A DNA stretch of 64,000 nt from Acidobacterium sp. (GTDB lineage: Bacteria > Acidobacteriota > Vicinamibacteria > Vicinamibacterales > UBA2999), in the NCBI GenBank assembly GCA_002737365.1, contig NSIL01000007.1, forward strand, positions 1 through 64,000, written 5' to 3'. This document shows positions 1-9,393 of the stretch, one piece after another. Positions within the stretch are counted from its first letter, which is position 1, and each line of letters starts with the position of its first letter. The notes under the pieces are model-generated. The model ran no database searches. It was given only the letters and a program-made list of their open reading frames with translations, and was not told where the DNA came from. Made by a program: the position numbers and the translations under genes.

Positions 1-33
1 CTGATTGGATGTCAGGGGATAAGGAAGGGTTGG

Positions 34-51
34 AAGGGGGTTGCCCCCCTT
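34..51 (-). terminator. GC-rich hairpin downstream of lemA
   Basis: A seven-base-pair stem (AAGGGGG pairing with CCCCCTT, loop TTGC) lies just past the lemA stop codon. It could end the three-gene minus-strand transcript, but there is no clear U-tract after it, so factor-independent termination is only a suggestion. Confidence 0.4.
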
Positions 52-55
52 ACCC

Positions 56-631
56 TTACTGAGGCTTGGTGAACTGGACTTTCGGCGCGACTTTCGCCTC
101 GGGCGGCGCCTCGAACAGCTTGTAAGTGTCCTTGAACCCGAAGATGCCGGCCGTGATGTTGGCCGGGAACTGCCGGCGGGCCGTGTTGTAGGCCTGGATG
201 CTCTCGTTGTACCGCATGCGCTCCACGGCAATGCGGTTCTCGGTCCCCGCCAGTTCGTCCATCAGCCGGGCGAATGTCGCGTCGGACTTGAGCACGGGGT
301 AGTTCTCGACGACGACCAGCAGCCTGGCGAGGGCCGATCCCTGCTCGTTGGCGGCGGCCATCTTCTGGTCGGGCGTCGTGGCGCCGGCCAGCTTCGCGCG
401 CGAGTCGGCAATCGCCTGGAAGACACCCTTCTCCTGTTCCGCGAAGCCCTTGGTGGTCTCCACCAGATTGGGAATCAGGTCACTGCGCCGCTGGAGCTGG
501 TTCTCGACCTGCGCCCACTGGGTCTTGATGGCCTCTTCCTGGCTCACAAACGTGTTGTACGAACAGCCAGACGAGGCAACCGCCGTACTGCCAAGGGCCA
601 CCACCACGAGCAATCGCTTCAGACTCTTCAT
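56..631 (-). CDS. lemA: LemA family protein
   Basis: A 191-residue LemA-family protein. The N-terminus has a basic stretch and hydrophobic segment ending in SSGC, so it is either a lipoprotein or a single-pass anchored protein. The helical domain holds the family hallmarks QLQRRSDLIPNLV, YPVLKS, and YNESIQAYN with the terminal FP segment. Start ATG at 631 is chosen because AAAGGTAG precedes it; an upstream in-frame codon would add only seven residues. It follows the TPM-domain gene by about 50 bases, a LemA-TPM pairing common in bacteria. The biochemical role of LemA proteins is unknown; the pair is usually placed in envelope homeostasis. Confidence 0.93.
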   Translation of the reverse strand: MKSLKRLLVVVALGSTAVASSGCSYNTFVSQEEAIKTQWAQVENQLQRRSDLIPNLVETTKGFAEQEKGVFQAIADSRAKLAGATTPDQKMAAANEQGSALARLLVVVENYPVLKSDATFARLMDELAGTENRIAVERMRYNESIQAYNTARRQFPANITAGIFGFKDTYKLFEAPPEAKVAPKVQFTKPQ

Positions 632-682
632 AGCTACCTTTCTACAGATCAAAAGACATACAGGAGATTAGGAGTCAAAGAC

Positions 683-1468
683 TCACCAGCCGGCGCCACC
701 GCCGCCGCCACCTGAGCGGCCACCGCCGAACCCGCCGCCGAACCCGCCACCGCCGCCACCCCAACTGCCGCCGCCACCGAACCCACCGCCCAAAGGCCCC
801 ACGCCGCTCATCCATCGGCTGCCGCGGCGCATGCCCCGACCGCCGCCACCATTCCTGATATTCAGAAAGATGATGATCAGGATGACGATCAACCCGACCG
901 GGAAGTTGCCGCGCCCGCTGCTGCGCCCCTCGGCGCGCGGCGCCTGGATCGGCGCGACCTCGAGATTGACGTTGCGCCCCTGCGCGACGCGCTGCGCCAC
1001 GCTGGTGGCGCCGGCGAGCAGCCCCTGCTCATAGTCGCCGCCGCGAAACAACTTCGTCATGGCACGGCTGGTCTCGCCCGCGAACCCGTCGGTGATGAAG
1101 CCTTCGAGACCGTACCCGGATTCAATCCAGACCTGGCGATCGTCGAGCGCCAGCACGATCAGCACGCCGTTGTCCTGGCCCTTGGCGCCAATGCCCTTGC
1201 CGCCGTTCCCGAACATCTCGACGGCGTACGACTTGAGATCGCCCCACGGTTGAAACGTCTTGACGGTCGCGACCACCATGACGTCGCCCGAGGCCGCCTG
1301 CAGTTGTCGAATCAGCGCAACGATCTGCTGTTCCGATCCGCTGTCGATGATGTCGGCGAAATCGTTCACGGGCGCTGTGAGTTCGGGGAGTGCCGGTTGC
1401 GCCTGGGCCGGCAAGGCCCCTGCGAACAGACACAGTACGAACCACACCGCATGGCGGCGGCTGCTCAC
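683..1468 (-). CDS. TPM domain protein (YgcG/Psb32 family) with Gly-rich tail
   Basis: A 261-residue TPM-fold protein. A signal peptide ends near AQAQ, then comes the TPM domain (PVNDFADIID near the start, then the DNGVLIVLALDDRQVWIESGYG core). A single membrane helix follows around residue 185, and the C-terminal tail is almost entirely Gly/Ser/Trp. The start is a GTG at 1468 whose last two bases overlap the TGA of the upstream gene (GTGA), indicating coupling; longer upstream reading is shadow sequence. Low-complexity Gly tails are typical of this family. It probably sits in the inner membrane with the TPM domain outside the cytoplasm and works with the adjacent LemA protein. Confidence 0.9.
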   Translation of the reverse strand: MSSRRHAVWFVLCLFAGALPAQAQPALPELTAPVNDFADIIDSGSEQQIVALIRQLQAASGDVMVVATVKTFQPWGDLKSYAVEMFGNGGKGIGAKGQDNGVLIVLALDDRQVWIESGYGLEGFITDGFAGETSRAMTKLFRGGDYEQGLLAGATSVAQRVAQGRNVNLEVAPIQAPRAEGRSSGRGNFPVGLIVILIIIFLNIRNGGGGRGMRRGSRWMSGVGPLGGGFGGGGSWGGGGGGFGGGFGGGRSGGGGGGAGW

Positions 1469-2163
1469 GCCAGCGTCCAGGTATCGATGAAGAGCGAGAG
1501 TTGCTCGACGGCCGCAAGATATGCCGGGAACAGGCGCGCCGGGTCGACGCCACCGGATGAAGCGCCCGAGGCCAGCGCGAGAACATCGCCGACCACGCGC
1601 GGGTCGAGCCGCGGCCGTCGCTCGGCGTAGGTGCCCAGGTCGGTGTGGCTGTCGGCCGGGTAGCCGTCGAGGCGCGCCAGCCGACGCAACAACAACCCGA
1701 AGGCCGGCGCTGAGTCGGTAACCAGGGTCGCCACCGCCGAGGGCCGCCCACCGCAATCGACAAAGTTCTCGCGCAGGTGCAACAGGTGGCTCTTGACCTG
1801 GACCTCGCATGCGCGGCGCAGGTCGTCCGGCCGAATCGAGAGGCCGGCAAACGGATCGACGCCGAACAACAACCGATGCGTGTCGATGATTTCGCCGAAC
1901 TCGATCGGAAACGCGTCGCATGACCCCGCGAACTCGTCGCGGGTCAGCAACAGCGGAGTGGCGGAGCCGTCGCGGTGCCAGGCGGTGGCGCGCGCGGCGC
2001 AGGCCGTCAGGTCGTCGCTCGTGAGCGTACGGACCACGGCCACGCTGGGCGCCGGTGACGCGTGTGCGGGGCCGTAGGCCACTAAGGCCTCCAGTCGATC
2101 GCCAAAGATGTGCTGAAGATCGTGCAAGGTGTCGGCGAGTGGTCCGCCGTTCGAACTGTCCAT
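1465..2163 (-). CDS. Nucleotidyltransferase-like protein lacking the GS motif
   Basis: A 232-residue cytoplasmic protein resembling bacterial nucleotidyltransferase-fold proteins: an initial helix, LEALVAYGPA where active members have a G-S motif, the strand VAVVRTLT, then LLLTRDEF, FPIEFGEIIDTHRLLFG, and a helical C-terminal half. The catalytic Gly-Ser and paired Asp residues are not evident, so it may be a non-catalytic relative. Start ATG 2163 is preferred over the longer 2403 start because a -10-like TATTCT (2171-2176) ends seven bases upstream, the spacing seen at many genes here. It is first in the TPM-LemA operon. Family assignment is from memory of its conserved blocks. Confidence 0.72.
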   Translation of the reverse strand: MDSSNGGPLADTLHDLQHIFGDRLEALVAYGPAHASPAPSVAVVRTLTSDDLTACAARATAWHRDGSATPLLLTRDEFAGSCDAFPIEFGEIIDTHRLLFGVDPFAGLSIRPDDLRRACEVQVKSHLLHLRENFVDCGGRPSAVATLVTDSAPAFGLLLRRLARLDGYPADSHTDLGTYAERRPRLDPRVVGDVLALASGASSGGVDPARLFPAYLAAVEQLSLFIDTWTLA

Positions 2164-2247
2164 CGCTTGTAGAATACGACTCTTCCGAGTCAGCTGTTCG
2201 AATATACGCCTTGGCCGCCTCTCCTGTGTCGCCGGTCTTCGCGGGTG

Positions 2248-2403
2248 GGCGAACTCGGCAATGTCAATGGGACCGGACCAGTCGTCCTTGTGCTTGCTCA
2301 ACAGCCAGCTGTTGCCGGCCTTCGTCCGCTTCGGCGCCGCATCTCCGGAAGGCTCGGGCGACTTCGTGAAGTCGCGTTTCTTTCGATAGTCGTCCAGTGC
2401 CAT
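2248..2403 (-). pseudogene. Remnant of DNA ligase D 3'-phosphoesterase domain
   Basis: In frame with and upstream of the nucleotidyltransferase-like gene are about 52 codons matching both ends of a LigD phosphoesterase domain. The start YRKKRDFTKSPEPSG is the typical N-terminus, and NSWLLSKHKDDWSG resembles its C-terminal end (usually NWLLIKH-D). The roughly 100 residues normally between them, including the metal-binding HxHxDxR-type core, are missing. This looks like a gene reduced by internal deletion and then joined to the next reading frame. It is unlikely to be functional. Confidence 0.6.
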
Positions 2404-2432
2404 GCAAATACCGATTGCCGGAGTCGGCGAAG

Positions 2433-2438
2433 TATAAT
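2433..2438 (+). promoter_or_regulatory. -10 element of the DUF5916 gene
   Basis: A perfect TATAAT lies 15 bases before the ATG at 2454. On the opposite strand the same intergenic stretch leads to the LigD remnant. No clear -35 hexamer is seen. Confidence 0.55.
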
Positions 2439-2453
2439 TTGAGCATCCTGAAC

Positions 2454-4802
2454 ATGCCGCTGATACGCATTTCTGTCTCTAATTGTCTTCGTCTCGCGGC
2501 CCGGGCCGCGCTCATCGTCGGACTCGTGTCACTGTTCGCCGGGGCAGCGATGGCGCAGACGCCATCCGCGGCGGCGACCCCGCCGATGGTGCCGGTGCCA
2601 CCGGCCACGATCGTGCGCGATGGACAGGGTCAGGCCACGGTGCGCACCATGCCGCTGCCCGCGCCCCTCACGTTTGATGGCCGACTGGACGAGGCGGTCT
2701 ACCGCGACGTGTCGTCGTTCGGCGACTTCATCCAGCAGGAACCCATCGAAGGCGGCCCACCCACGGACAAGACTGAAGTGTGGGTGTTCTATGACGATGA
2801 CTATCTGTATGTCAGCGCCCGGTTGTGGGAGCTGCATCCGGAGCGCCGCGTCGCCAACGAGATGCGCCGCGATTCGTACAACCTTTACAGCAATGACAAC
2901 TTCCGTATCGCGCTCGACACGTTCAACGATCGCCGTAACGGCTACGGCTTTATCGTCAACGCCCTCGGCGGCATGAGCGACTCACAGGTCATAAACGAGC
3001 AGGCCAATCCCAATTGGAACACTCTGTGGGACGCGCGCACCGCAGAGTTTGATGGTGGCTGGTCCCTGGAGATCCAGATCCCGTTTCGTTCGATCCGCTT
3101 CAAGGAAGGTGGTGATACCTGGGGCGTGAACTTCAGCCGCGCGGTGAGGTGGAACAACGAAACCACGTTTCTGACGGCGATGCCGCGGTCGTGGGGGCGC
3201 CGTGCAATGATGAAGATGTCGTCCGCGGGAACCCTGGTCGGCCTTGCCACACCGCTGAAGCAACGTAACGTCGACGTGAAGGCCTACGGATTGGGTTCGC
3301 TGCTCAGCAATCGGCTCGCGACGCCGCCGATCGACAACGACCTGAACGGCGAGTTTGGTGCCGATGCGAAGTGGGCGATCACCCAGTCGGTGGTCGCCGA
3401 CTTCACCTACAACACCGACTTTGCGCAGGTGGAAGAAGACGAGGCGCAGGTCAATCTGACCAGATTCAGCCTGTTCTTCCCTGAAAAGCGCGAGTTCTTT
3501 CTCGAGGGGCAGGACTACTTCAACTTCGGCGCCTCTGGCGGCGTCGGTGGTGGTGGTGGTGGTGGCGGCGGTGGTGGTGGTGGTGGTGGTAGTGGTGGTG
3601 GTGGTGGTGGTAACAACCCGGCACCGCTGATGTTCTACAGCCGTCGCATTGGACTCTCCAACGGCATGGCCGTGCCCATTCTTGGCGGCGGCCGGCTGCT
3701 CGGCCGTGGCGGCGGTTTCCAGGTGGGCGCGCTGCAGATCCGCACCGAGGATGAGCCTCTCGCCGGTGCGGTGGCCACCGACTTCACCGTGCTGCGCATT
3801 AATCGCGACGTGTTGCAGCGCAGTCGCGTCGGCGTGATTGCCACCCGGCGCGCGCCCGGAGTGGCGACCGGGACCGCGGAGAACTACGCCTACGGTGCCG
3901 ATGCCGCGTTCAACTTCTTCACCGATCTGTCGATGACCGGCTATTGGTCAAAGTCCGACACGCCCGGCCGTGACGGCCGCGATTCCAGCTATCGGGGCGC
4001 GTTCAATTGGAATGCCGATCGCACCGGCCTGCAACTGGAGCATCTGTACGTCGGTGACAACTTCAACCCCGAGGTCGGATTCGTCCGTCGTTCGGCGTTC
4101 AAGCGATCGTACGGGCAGGCGCGCTACAGCCCGCGGCCGACCAGTGTCCGCGGGCTCAGGAAGGTGTTCTTCGAGTCCGGCCTCGACTACTACGAGAGCA
4201 CCGCCGGCCAGGTCGAATCGCGCGAGATCCAGGGCCAGTTCCGCATGGAACTGACGACCAGCGACTATGTCGGCATCGAGTACACCGACGCGTTCGAGCA
4301 TCTGGCCGCCGCGTTCACCGTGGCCCCCGGCGTGACCATCCCGCCTGGTGACTACCAGTTCGGGCAGACCAAGGCGACCTGGTTCATGTCGGCATCGCGC
4401 CGCTTGTCGGGTTTTGCCAGTGTCACCGCGGGCCAGTTCTATGGCGGCACCCTGCGTGAGTTGGCCTGGCGGGGCCGCGTCGAGCTGTCACCGCAACTGT
4501 CGGTCGAGCCGCAAATGTCCCTCAACCACGTCGACACGCCCTACGGGATTGGCGACACCAACGTGGTCGGCGCACGCACCACCTATACGCTGACGCCGCG
4601 CATGTTTGTCAGCGCGTTGCTGCAGTATCAGTCGTCGGTCAAGGCGGTCACCAATAACTTGCGCTTCCGCTGGGAGTATCAGCCCGGCAGCGAGTTGTTC
4701 ATCGTCTACAGCGACGCGCGCGATACCGACAACACCGGCTTTGCGCCGCCGATCTTGAATCGCAGCTTCGTGGTGAAGGTAACCAAGCTGTTCCGACTCT
4801 AG
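2454..4802 (+). CDS. CBM9-like/DUF5916 outer-membrane-type protein
   Basis: A 782-residue secreted protein. A signal peptide ends near AGAAMAQ, and a carbohydrate-binding family 9-like beta-sandwich begins at GRLDEAVYRDV and runs to about residue 220 (EVWVFYDDDYLYVSARL, DNFRIALDTF). The remaining part has the alternating aromatic pattern of the DUF5916 beta-barrel, including FFPEKREFFLEGQDYF, and ends in a terminal Leu-rich strand (FRL). The ATG at 2454 is chosen because it begins the signal peptide and follows TATAAT. A pure polyglycine run interrupts an extracellular-loop position. The family is abundant in Acidobacteriota and Bacteroidota; its substrate is unknown. Confidence 0.88.
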   Translation: MPLIRISVSNCLRLAARAALIVGLVSLFAGAAMAQTPSAAATPPMVPVPPATIVRDGQGQATVRTMPLPAPLTFDGRLDEAVYRDVSSFGDFIQQEPIEGGPPTDKTEVWVFYDDDYLYVSARLWELHPERRVANEMRRDSYNLYSNDNFRIALDTFNDRRNGYGFIVNALGGMSDSQVINEQANPNWNTLWDARTAEFDGGWSLEIQIPFRSIRFKEGGDTWGVNFSRAVRWNNETTFLTAMPRSWGRRAMMKMSSAGTLVGLATPLKQRNVDVKAYGLGSLLSNRLATPPIDNDLNGEFGADAKWAITQSVVADFTYNTDFAQVEEDEAQVNLTRFSLFFPEKREFFLEGQDYFNFGASGGVGGGGGGGGGGGGGGGSGGGGGGNNPAPLMFYSRRIGLSNGMAVPILGGGRLLGRGGGFQVGALQIRTEDEPLAGAVATDFTVLRINRDVLQRSRVGVIATRRAPGVATGTAENYAYGADAAFNFFTDLSMTGYWSKSDTPGRDGRDSSYRGAFNWNADRTGLQLEHLYVGDNFNPEVGFVRRSAFKRSYGQARYSPRPTSVRGLRKVFFESGLDYYESTAGQVESREIQGQFRMELTTSDYVGIEYTDAFEHLAAAFTVAPGVTIPPGDYQFGQTKATWFMSASRRLSGFASVTAGQFYGGTLRELAWRGRVELSPQLSVEPQMSLNHVDTPYGIGDTNVVGARTTYTLTPRMFVSALLQYQSSVKAVTNNLRFRWEYQPGSELFIVYSDARDTDNTGFAPPILNRSFVVKVTKLFRL
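3546..3611 (+). repeat. In-frame GGT/GGC trinucleotide tract
   Basis: Twenty-two consecutive codons, nearly all GGT with two GGC and one AGT, encode polyglycine at about residues 365-386 of the DUF5916 protein. Because the unit is three bases, slippage would change loop length without breaking the frame. Confidence 0.95.
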
Positions 4803-4812
4803 TCTTCGCGGC

Positions 4813-5205
4813 CTACTTGCGCGTTACGGCCGACCAGGTGCCGGTCGCCATGCCACCGAAGTCCGCGGCGCCAGCCATGCCGTCCTTGGTGATCTCGCCG
4901 ACGTAGGTAATGACCATGGGCGAGCCCTCGTACTGGATCGTGATGACCATCGTGATGGCCTGGTCTTTCACTTCGATGCTGTCGTACTTGCGCTCGCCGG
5001 CGGGGCTCTTGCCGAAGGCCACGACCTTGTCGCCCTCCTGACGAATCACCAGCACGGACTTGGTGGTGCTGACGGGCGATTCGGTCGTGAAGTCCCATTC
5101 GCCAATCGCGGTGTTCTGGGCGTAGGCGACGACGCCGGTGGCGACCACGACAAGGGCGAGAACGAGCGCGGCGAGACGAGCATGAACGGTCATGTGCTTC
5201 CTCAT
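4813..5205 (-). CDS. Small secreted beta-rich hypothetical protein
   Basis: A 130-residue protein with a signal peptide (hydrophobic ALVLALVVVATGVV, cleavage near AYAQ) followed by about 100 residues of alternating strands ending GTWSAVTRK. Small secreted proteins of this layout (GEW/GTW start, G-T-W end) are frequent in Acidobacteriota, but no function is known. The start is ATG 5205 or ATG 5193; GAGGAAG lies between them. A TATACT on the minus strand (5245-5240) is a plausible -10. It converges on the DUF5916 gene with only ten bases between stops. Confidence 0.75.
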   Translation of the reverse strand: MRKHMTVHARLAALVLALVVVATGVVAYAQNTAIGEWDFTTESPVSTTKSVLVIRQEGDKVVAFGKSPAGERKYDSIEVKDQAITMVITIQYEGSPMVITYVGEITKDGMAGAADFGGMATGTWSAVTRK

Positions 5206-5282
5206 GAAAGCATTAACGGTGACGACACGGTGATGATGAAGTATACCCGGAAGCCGAATGCCCCCGATGCGGAATTGGAGGG

Positions 5283-5288
5283 TAGAAT
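5283..5288 (+). promoter_or_regulatory. -10 element of the POT transporter gene
   Basis: TAGAAT ends 11 bases before the ATG at 5300, predicting a 5' leader of only a few bases. Confidence 0.5.
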
Positions 5289-5299
5289 ACGCTTCGCAG

Positions 5300-6781
<1,482 letters not shown>

Positions 6782-6782
6782 G

Positions 6783-6823
6783 GTTTGGGGCTTGGGACTT
6801 GGGACTTGGGGCTTGAGACCTGA
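6783..6823 (+). repeat. Short tandem GGGACTTG-type repeat
   Basis: The gap between the transporter and radical SAM genes consists largely of imperfect copies of GGGACTTG/GGGGCTTG. It ends with CTGAGG, which may supply the ribosome binding site for the next gene. Confidence 0.6.
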
Positions 6824-6827
6824 GGCC

Positions 6828-8102
6828 GTGCGCGTGTTACTGATCTCGACCTACGACGTGGGCCGCCAGCCGTTTGGCCTGGCGTCGCCGGCGGCGTGGT
6901 TGAAGCGGGCCGGGTGCGAGGTGACGTGCGTTGACCTGTCGCGCGAGAAGCTCGACGCCGCGGTCATCTCGAGCGCTCAGCTGGCGGCGTTCTATCTGCC
7001 GATGCACACGGCCACCCGGCTGGCCATGCCGGTGATCGGGCGCCTGCGGGCCATCAATTCGTCGCTCACCATCGCGGCGTACGGCCTCTACGCGCCGTTG
7101 AATGAGACCCTGCTGCGCGAGCACGGGGTCAGCGTGGTGTTGGGGCCGGAAGCAGAAGAAGACCTGGTGGCGTGGGCGACAGGCCACCCTGAAGGATTGC
7201 CTCGACACTCGCTGCCGAGGCTCGCATTCATCCGCCCCGACCGGGGCGGATTGCCGGCACTTGACCGTTATGCGAGCCTGCAAATGCCGGATGGCAGCCG
7301 CAAGGTCGTTGGCGCGACCGAGGCGACGCGTGGCTGCAAGCACCGGTGCCGGCATTGCCCGATTGTGCCGGTCTACGATGGACAATTCCGCGTCGTTCCC
7401 GTTGCCGTGGTGCTCGCGGACGTTCGCGCGCAAGTGGCGCAGGGCGCGACGCACATCACGTTTGGCGACCCCGACTTCTTCAATGGCCCAACTCACGCGC
7501 GCAAGCTGATCGAGGCGCTGCACGCCGAGTTCCCGACGCTGACCTACGACGCGATCATCAAAGTCGAGCACTTGCTGCAGCACCGCGAACTGTTGCCGCT
7601 GCTGGTGCGCACCGGCTGCCTGTTCGTCACGAGCGCGGTGGAGTCGGTGGACGACGAGGTGTTGGCGAAGCTCGAGAAGGGCCACACGCGTGCCGACTTC
7701 ATCGCGGCGGCCACCCTGTGCCGTGACGCTGGCCTCACGCTGATCCCGACGTTCGTGGCGTTCACGCCGTGGACGACGCTCGACGGCTATCGCGACTTGC
7801 AGGAAGTGGTCGAAGCACTCGGCCTCACCTCGCACGTCTCGCCCATCCAGTGGGGCATTCGTCTGCTGGTGACCTGGCAATCACGGTTGCTCGAACTGGA
7901 TGACATCAGGAACGTTGTTGGTCCATTCGACCAGAAGACCCTGACGTTCCCATGGCGCCACCCCGATCCGCGCGTCGATGCACTTCAGCAGCAGATGATG
8001 GCGCTGGCATCGGTGCCACGACCCCGCACCGAGGTCCCGTACCTCGACGAGCCTTGGTACTGTTGAGCGGAACCCACCGCAGAGCAGGTCGCTCTGTTAT
8101 GA
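6828..8102 (+). CDS. CUAEP-tail radical SAM selenoprotein with B12-binding domain
   Basis: A 424-residue protein if the TGA at 8064-8066 is read as selenocysteine. Residues 1-120 form a B12-binding-like domain (VRVLLISTYDVGRQPFGLAS start). The radical SAM cluster motif is C170-K-H-R-C174-R-H-C177, followed by a TIM-barrel-like region with FGDPDFFNG. The conventional reading stops at ...EPWYC. Past the TGA, the frame reads A-E-P-T-A-E-Q-V-A-L-L and stops at 8100-8102, overlapping the ATG of the next gene as ATGA. The resulting C-U-A-E-P tail matches my recollection of a family named CUAEP/CCAEP-tail radical SAM (seleno)proteins. Start GTG 6828 fits the family N-terminus (GTG 6834 is possible). 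The reaction is unknown. Confidence 0.88.
8064..8096 (+). promoter_or_regulatory. Sec UGA codon plus bacterial SECIS-like hairpin
   Basis: The TGA at 8064-8066 is followed, after 13 bases, by a perfect six-base-pair hairpin: CAGAGC (8080-8085), loop AGGTC (8086-8090), GCTCTG (8091-8096). The loop begins 20 bases past the codon and has G at its second and third positions. That agrees with the published bacterial SECIS rules (apical loop 16-37 bases downstream, G in the first two loop positions), and AGGTC is also the core of the Escherichia coli fdhF SECIS loop. The element lies inside the recoded tail, just before the next gene's start. Confidence 0.82.
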
Positions 8103-9367
8103 AATGCGTGCTGTTGCTGGCGACGACGACCGGGTACCAGACGCGCATGTTCGCCGAAGCGGCAGCGGCGCTGGGCGTGGAGATCGTCTACGCGACCGAT
8201 CGTTGTGATCATCTGGACGATCCCTGGCGCGATGGTGCCATTCCCGTTCGCTTCCACGAGGAGTGGCGGTCCGTAGATGTAATCCTGAAGGCGCTCGAGT
8301 CGCGCCCGGTCTCTGGCGTGTTGGTGGTTGGGGACCGTCCCACGGTGCTGGCCGCGCACGTCACGCGGTTGCTGGGTCTTGCGGGTCACCCGCCTGAAGC
8401 CGCAGCGGCCGCGCGCGACAAGCGGTTGTCGCGCGAGCGGCTCAGGGCCGCCGGCTTGCCGGTGCCCGAGTTCTTCGCCGTGCCGGCGGTGATCAACCCG
8501 GCGACCATCCTGTCGCGGGTTGTGTTTCCGGTAGTCGTCAAGCCGACGGTGTTGTCGGGCAGCCGCGGCGTGATTCGTGCTGACGATGCACTGAGCTTCG
8601 TGACGGCGTTCGACCGGGTGCGGCGCCTGCTGGCCTCGACTGAGGTGCGCGAGTTGCAGGATGCCGATTTAGACGTGATCCAGGTCGAGTCGTACATCCC
8701 GGGCGAAGAGTATGCGCTCGAGGGCCTACTCGAGCACGGTGAGCTTCGGACGCTGGCGATCTTCGACAAGCCGGATCCCCTCGAGGGGCCGTTCTTCGAG
8801 GAATCGATCTACGTCACGCCGTCGCGGGCCGACGCCGGCAGGCAACGTCAGATCAGGGAAGTGGTTGCGCGCGCCGCGACAGCCATCGGCCTGCAGCACG
8901 GGCCGATTCATGCGGAGTGTCGCGTCAGCGCTCGCGGCGTCTACGTCCTTGAGGTGGCGGCGCGACCGATTGGCGGCCTGTGTGCGAAGGCCTTGCGGTT
9001 CGTGAAGCCAGGCGAGGCGTCAATTGGCCTCGAGCAGTTGCTGCTGCGGCTGGCCCTGGGAGAACCGGTGGGCGAGTGGCAACGCGAGGCCGCGGCGTCG
9101 GCCGTGATGATGATCCCGATCCCACGCAGTGGTGTCTTTCGCGGCGTCACCGGCGTGGCCGAGGCGACGGCAATGGCCGGAATCGACGACGTCTTGATCA
9201 CGGCAAAACCCGACCAGCACCTGATTGCGTTACCGGAAGGCGCCAGCTACCTGGGGTTCATCTTCGCGCACGCGCTGACGCCAGAGGCGGCGGAGCGTGC
9301 CGTGCGGGACGCGCATGCCTGCCTGCGCGTCACGATTGACCCGAGGCTGGAAGTCGTGAGGCAGTAA
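8099..9367 (+). CDS. ATP-grasp domain protein, partner of the radical SAM selenoprotein
   Basis: A 422-residue ATP-grasp enzyme. After an N-terminal Rossmann-like domain (VLLLATTTGYQT) come the ATP-binding strand FPVVVKPTVLSGSRGV, the metal/ATP residues in QVESYIPGEEYALEGLL, and the HAECRVS and VLEVAARPIGG segments, with a C-terminal lid domain. Family members join a carboxylate to an amine or similar nucleophile through an acyl phosphate, so a ligase reaction on the product of the radical SAM enzyme is a reasonable guess. Its ATG overlaps the recoded stop of the upstream gene by four bases, so translation is probably coupled to readthrough. An upstream in-frame start at 7952 lies inside the upstream gene and is rejected. 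Confidence 0.88.
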   Translation: MKCVLLLATTTGYQTRMFAEAAAALGVEIVYATDRCDHLDDPWRDGAIPVRFHEEWRSVDVILKALESRPVSGVLVVGDRPTVLAAHVTRLLGLAGHPPEAAAAARDKRLSRERLRAAGLPVPEFFAVPAVINPATILSRVVFPVVVKPTVLSGSRGVIRADDALSFVTAFDRVRRLLASTEVRELQDADLDVIQVESYIPGEEYALEGLLEHGELRTLAIFDKPDPLEGPFFEESIYVTPSRADAGRQRQIREVVARAATAIGLQHGPIHAECRVSARGVYVLEVAARPIGGLCAKALRFVKPGEASIGLEQLLLRLALGEPVGEWQREAAASAVMMIPIPRSGVFRGVTGVAEATAMAGIDDVLITAKPDQHLIALPEGASYLGFIFAHALTPEAAERAVRDAHACLRVTIDPRLEVVRQ

Positions 9368-9393
9368 ATCTGCGGCTGTACTAAATCCGCGGC

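Noticed and set aside
3546-3611. CRISPR or tandem regulatory array
   Set aside because: It is a simple GGT codon run within a gene, without spacers.
9368-9393. Terminator between the ATP-grasp and yggX genes
   Set aside because: Only a four-base GCGG/CCGC pairing is visible in the 26-base gap.
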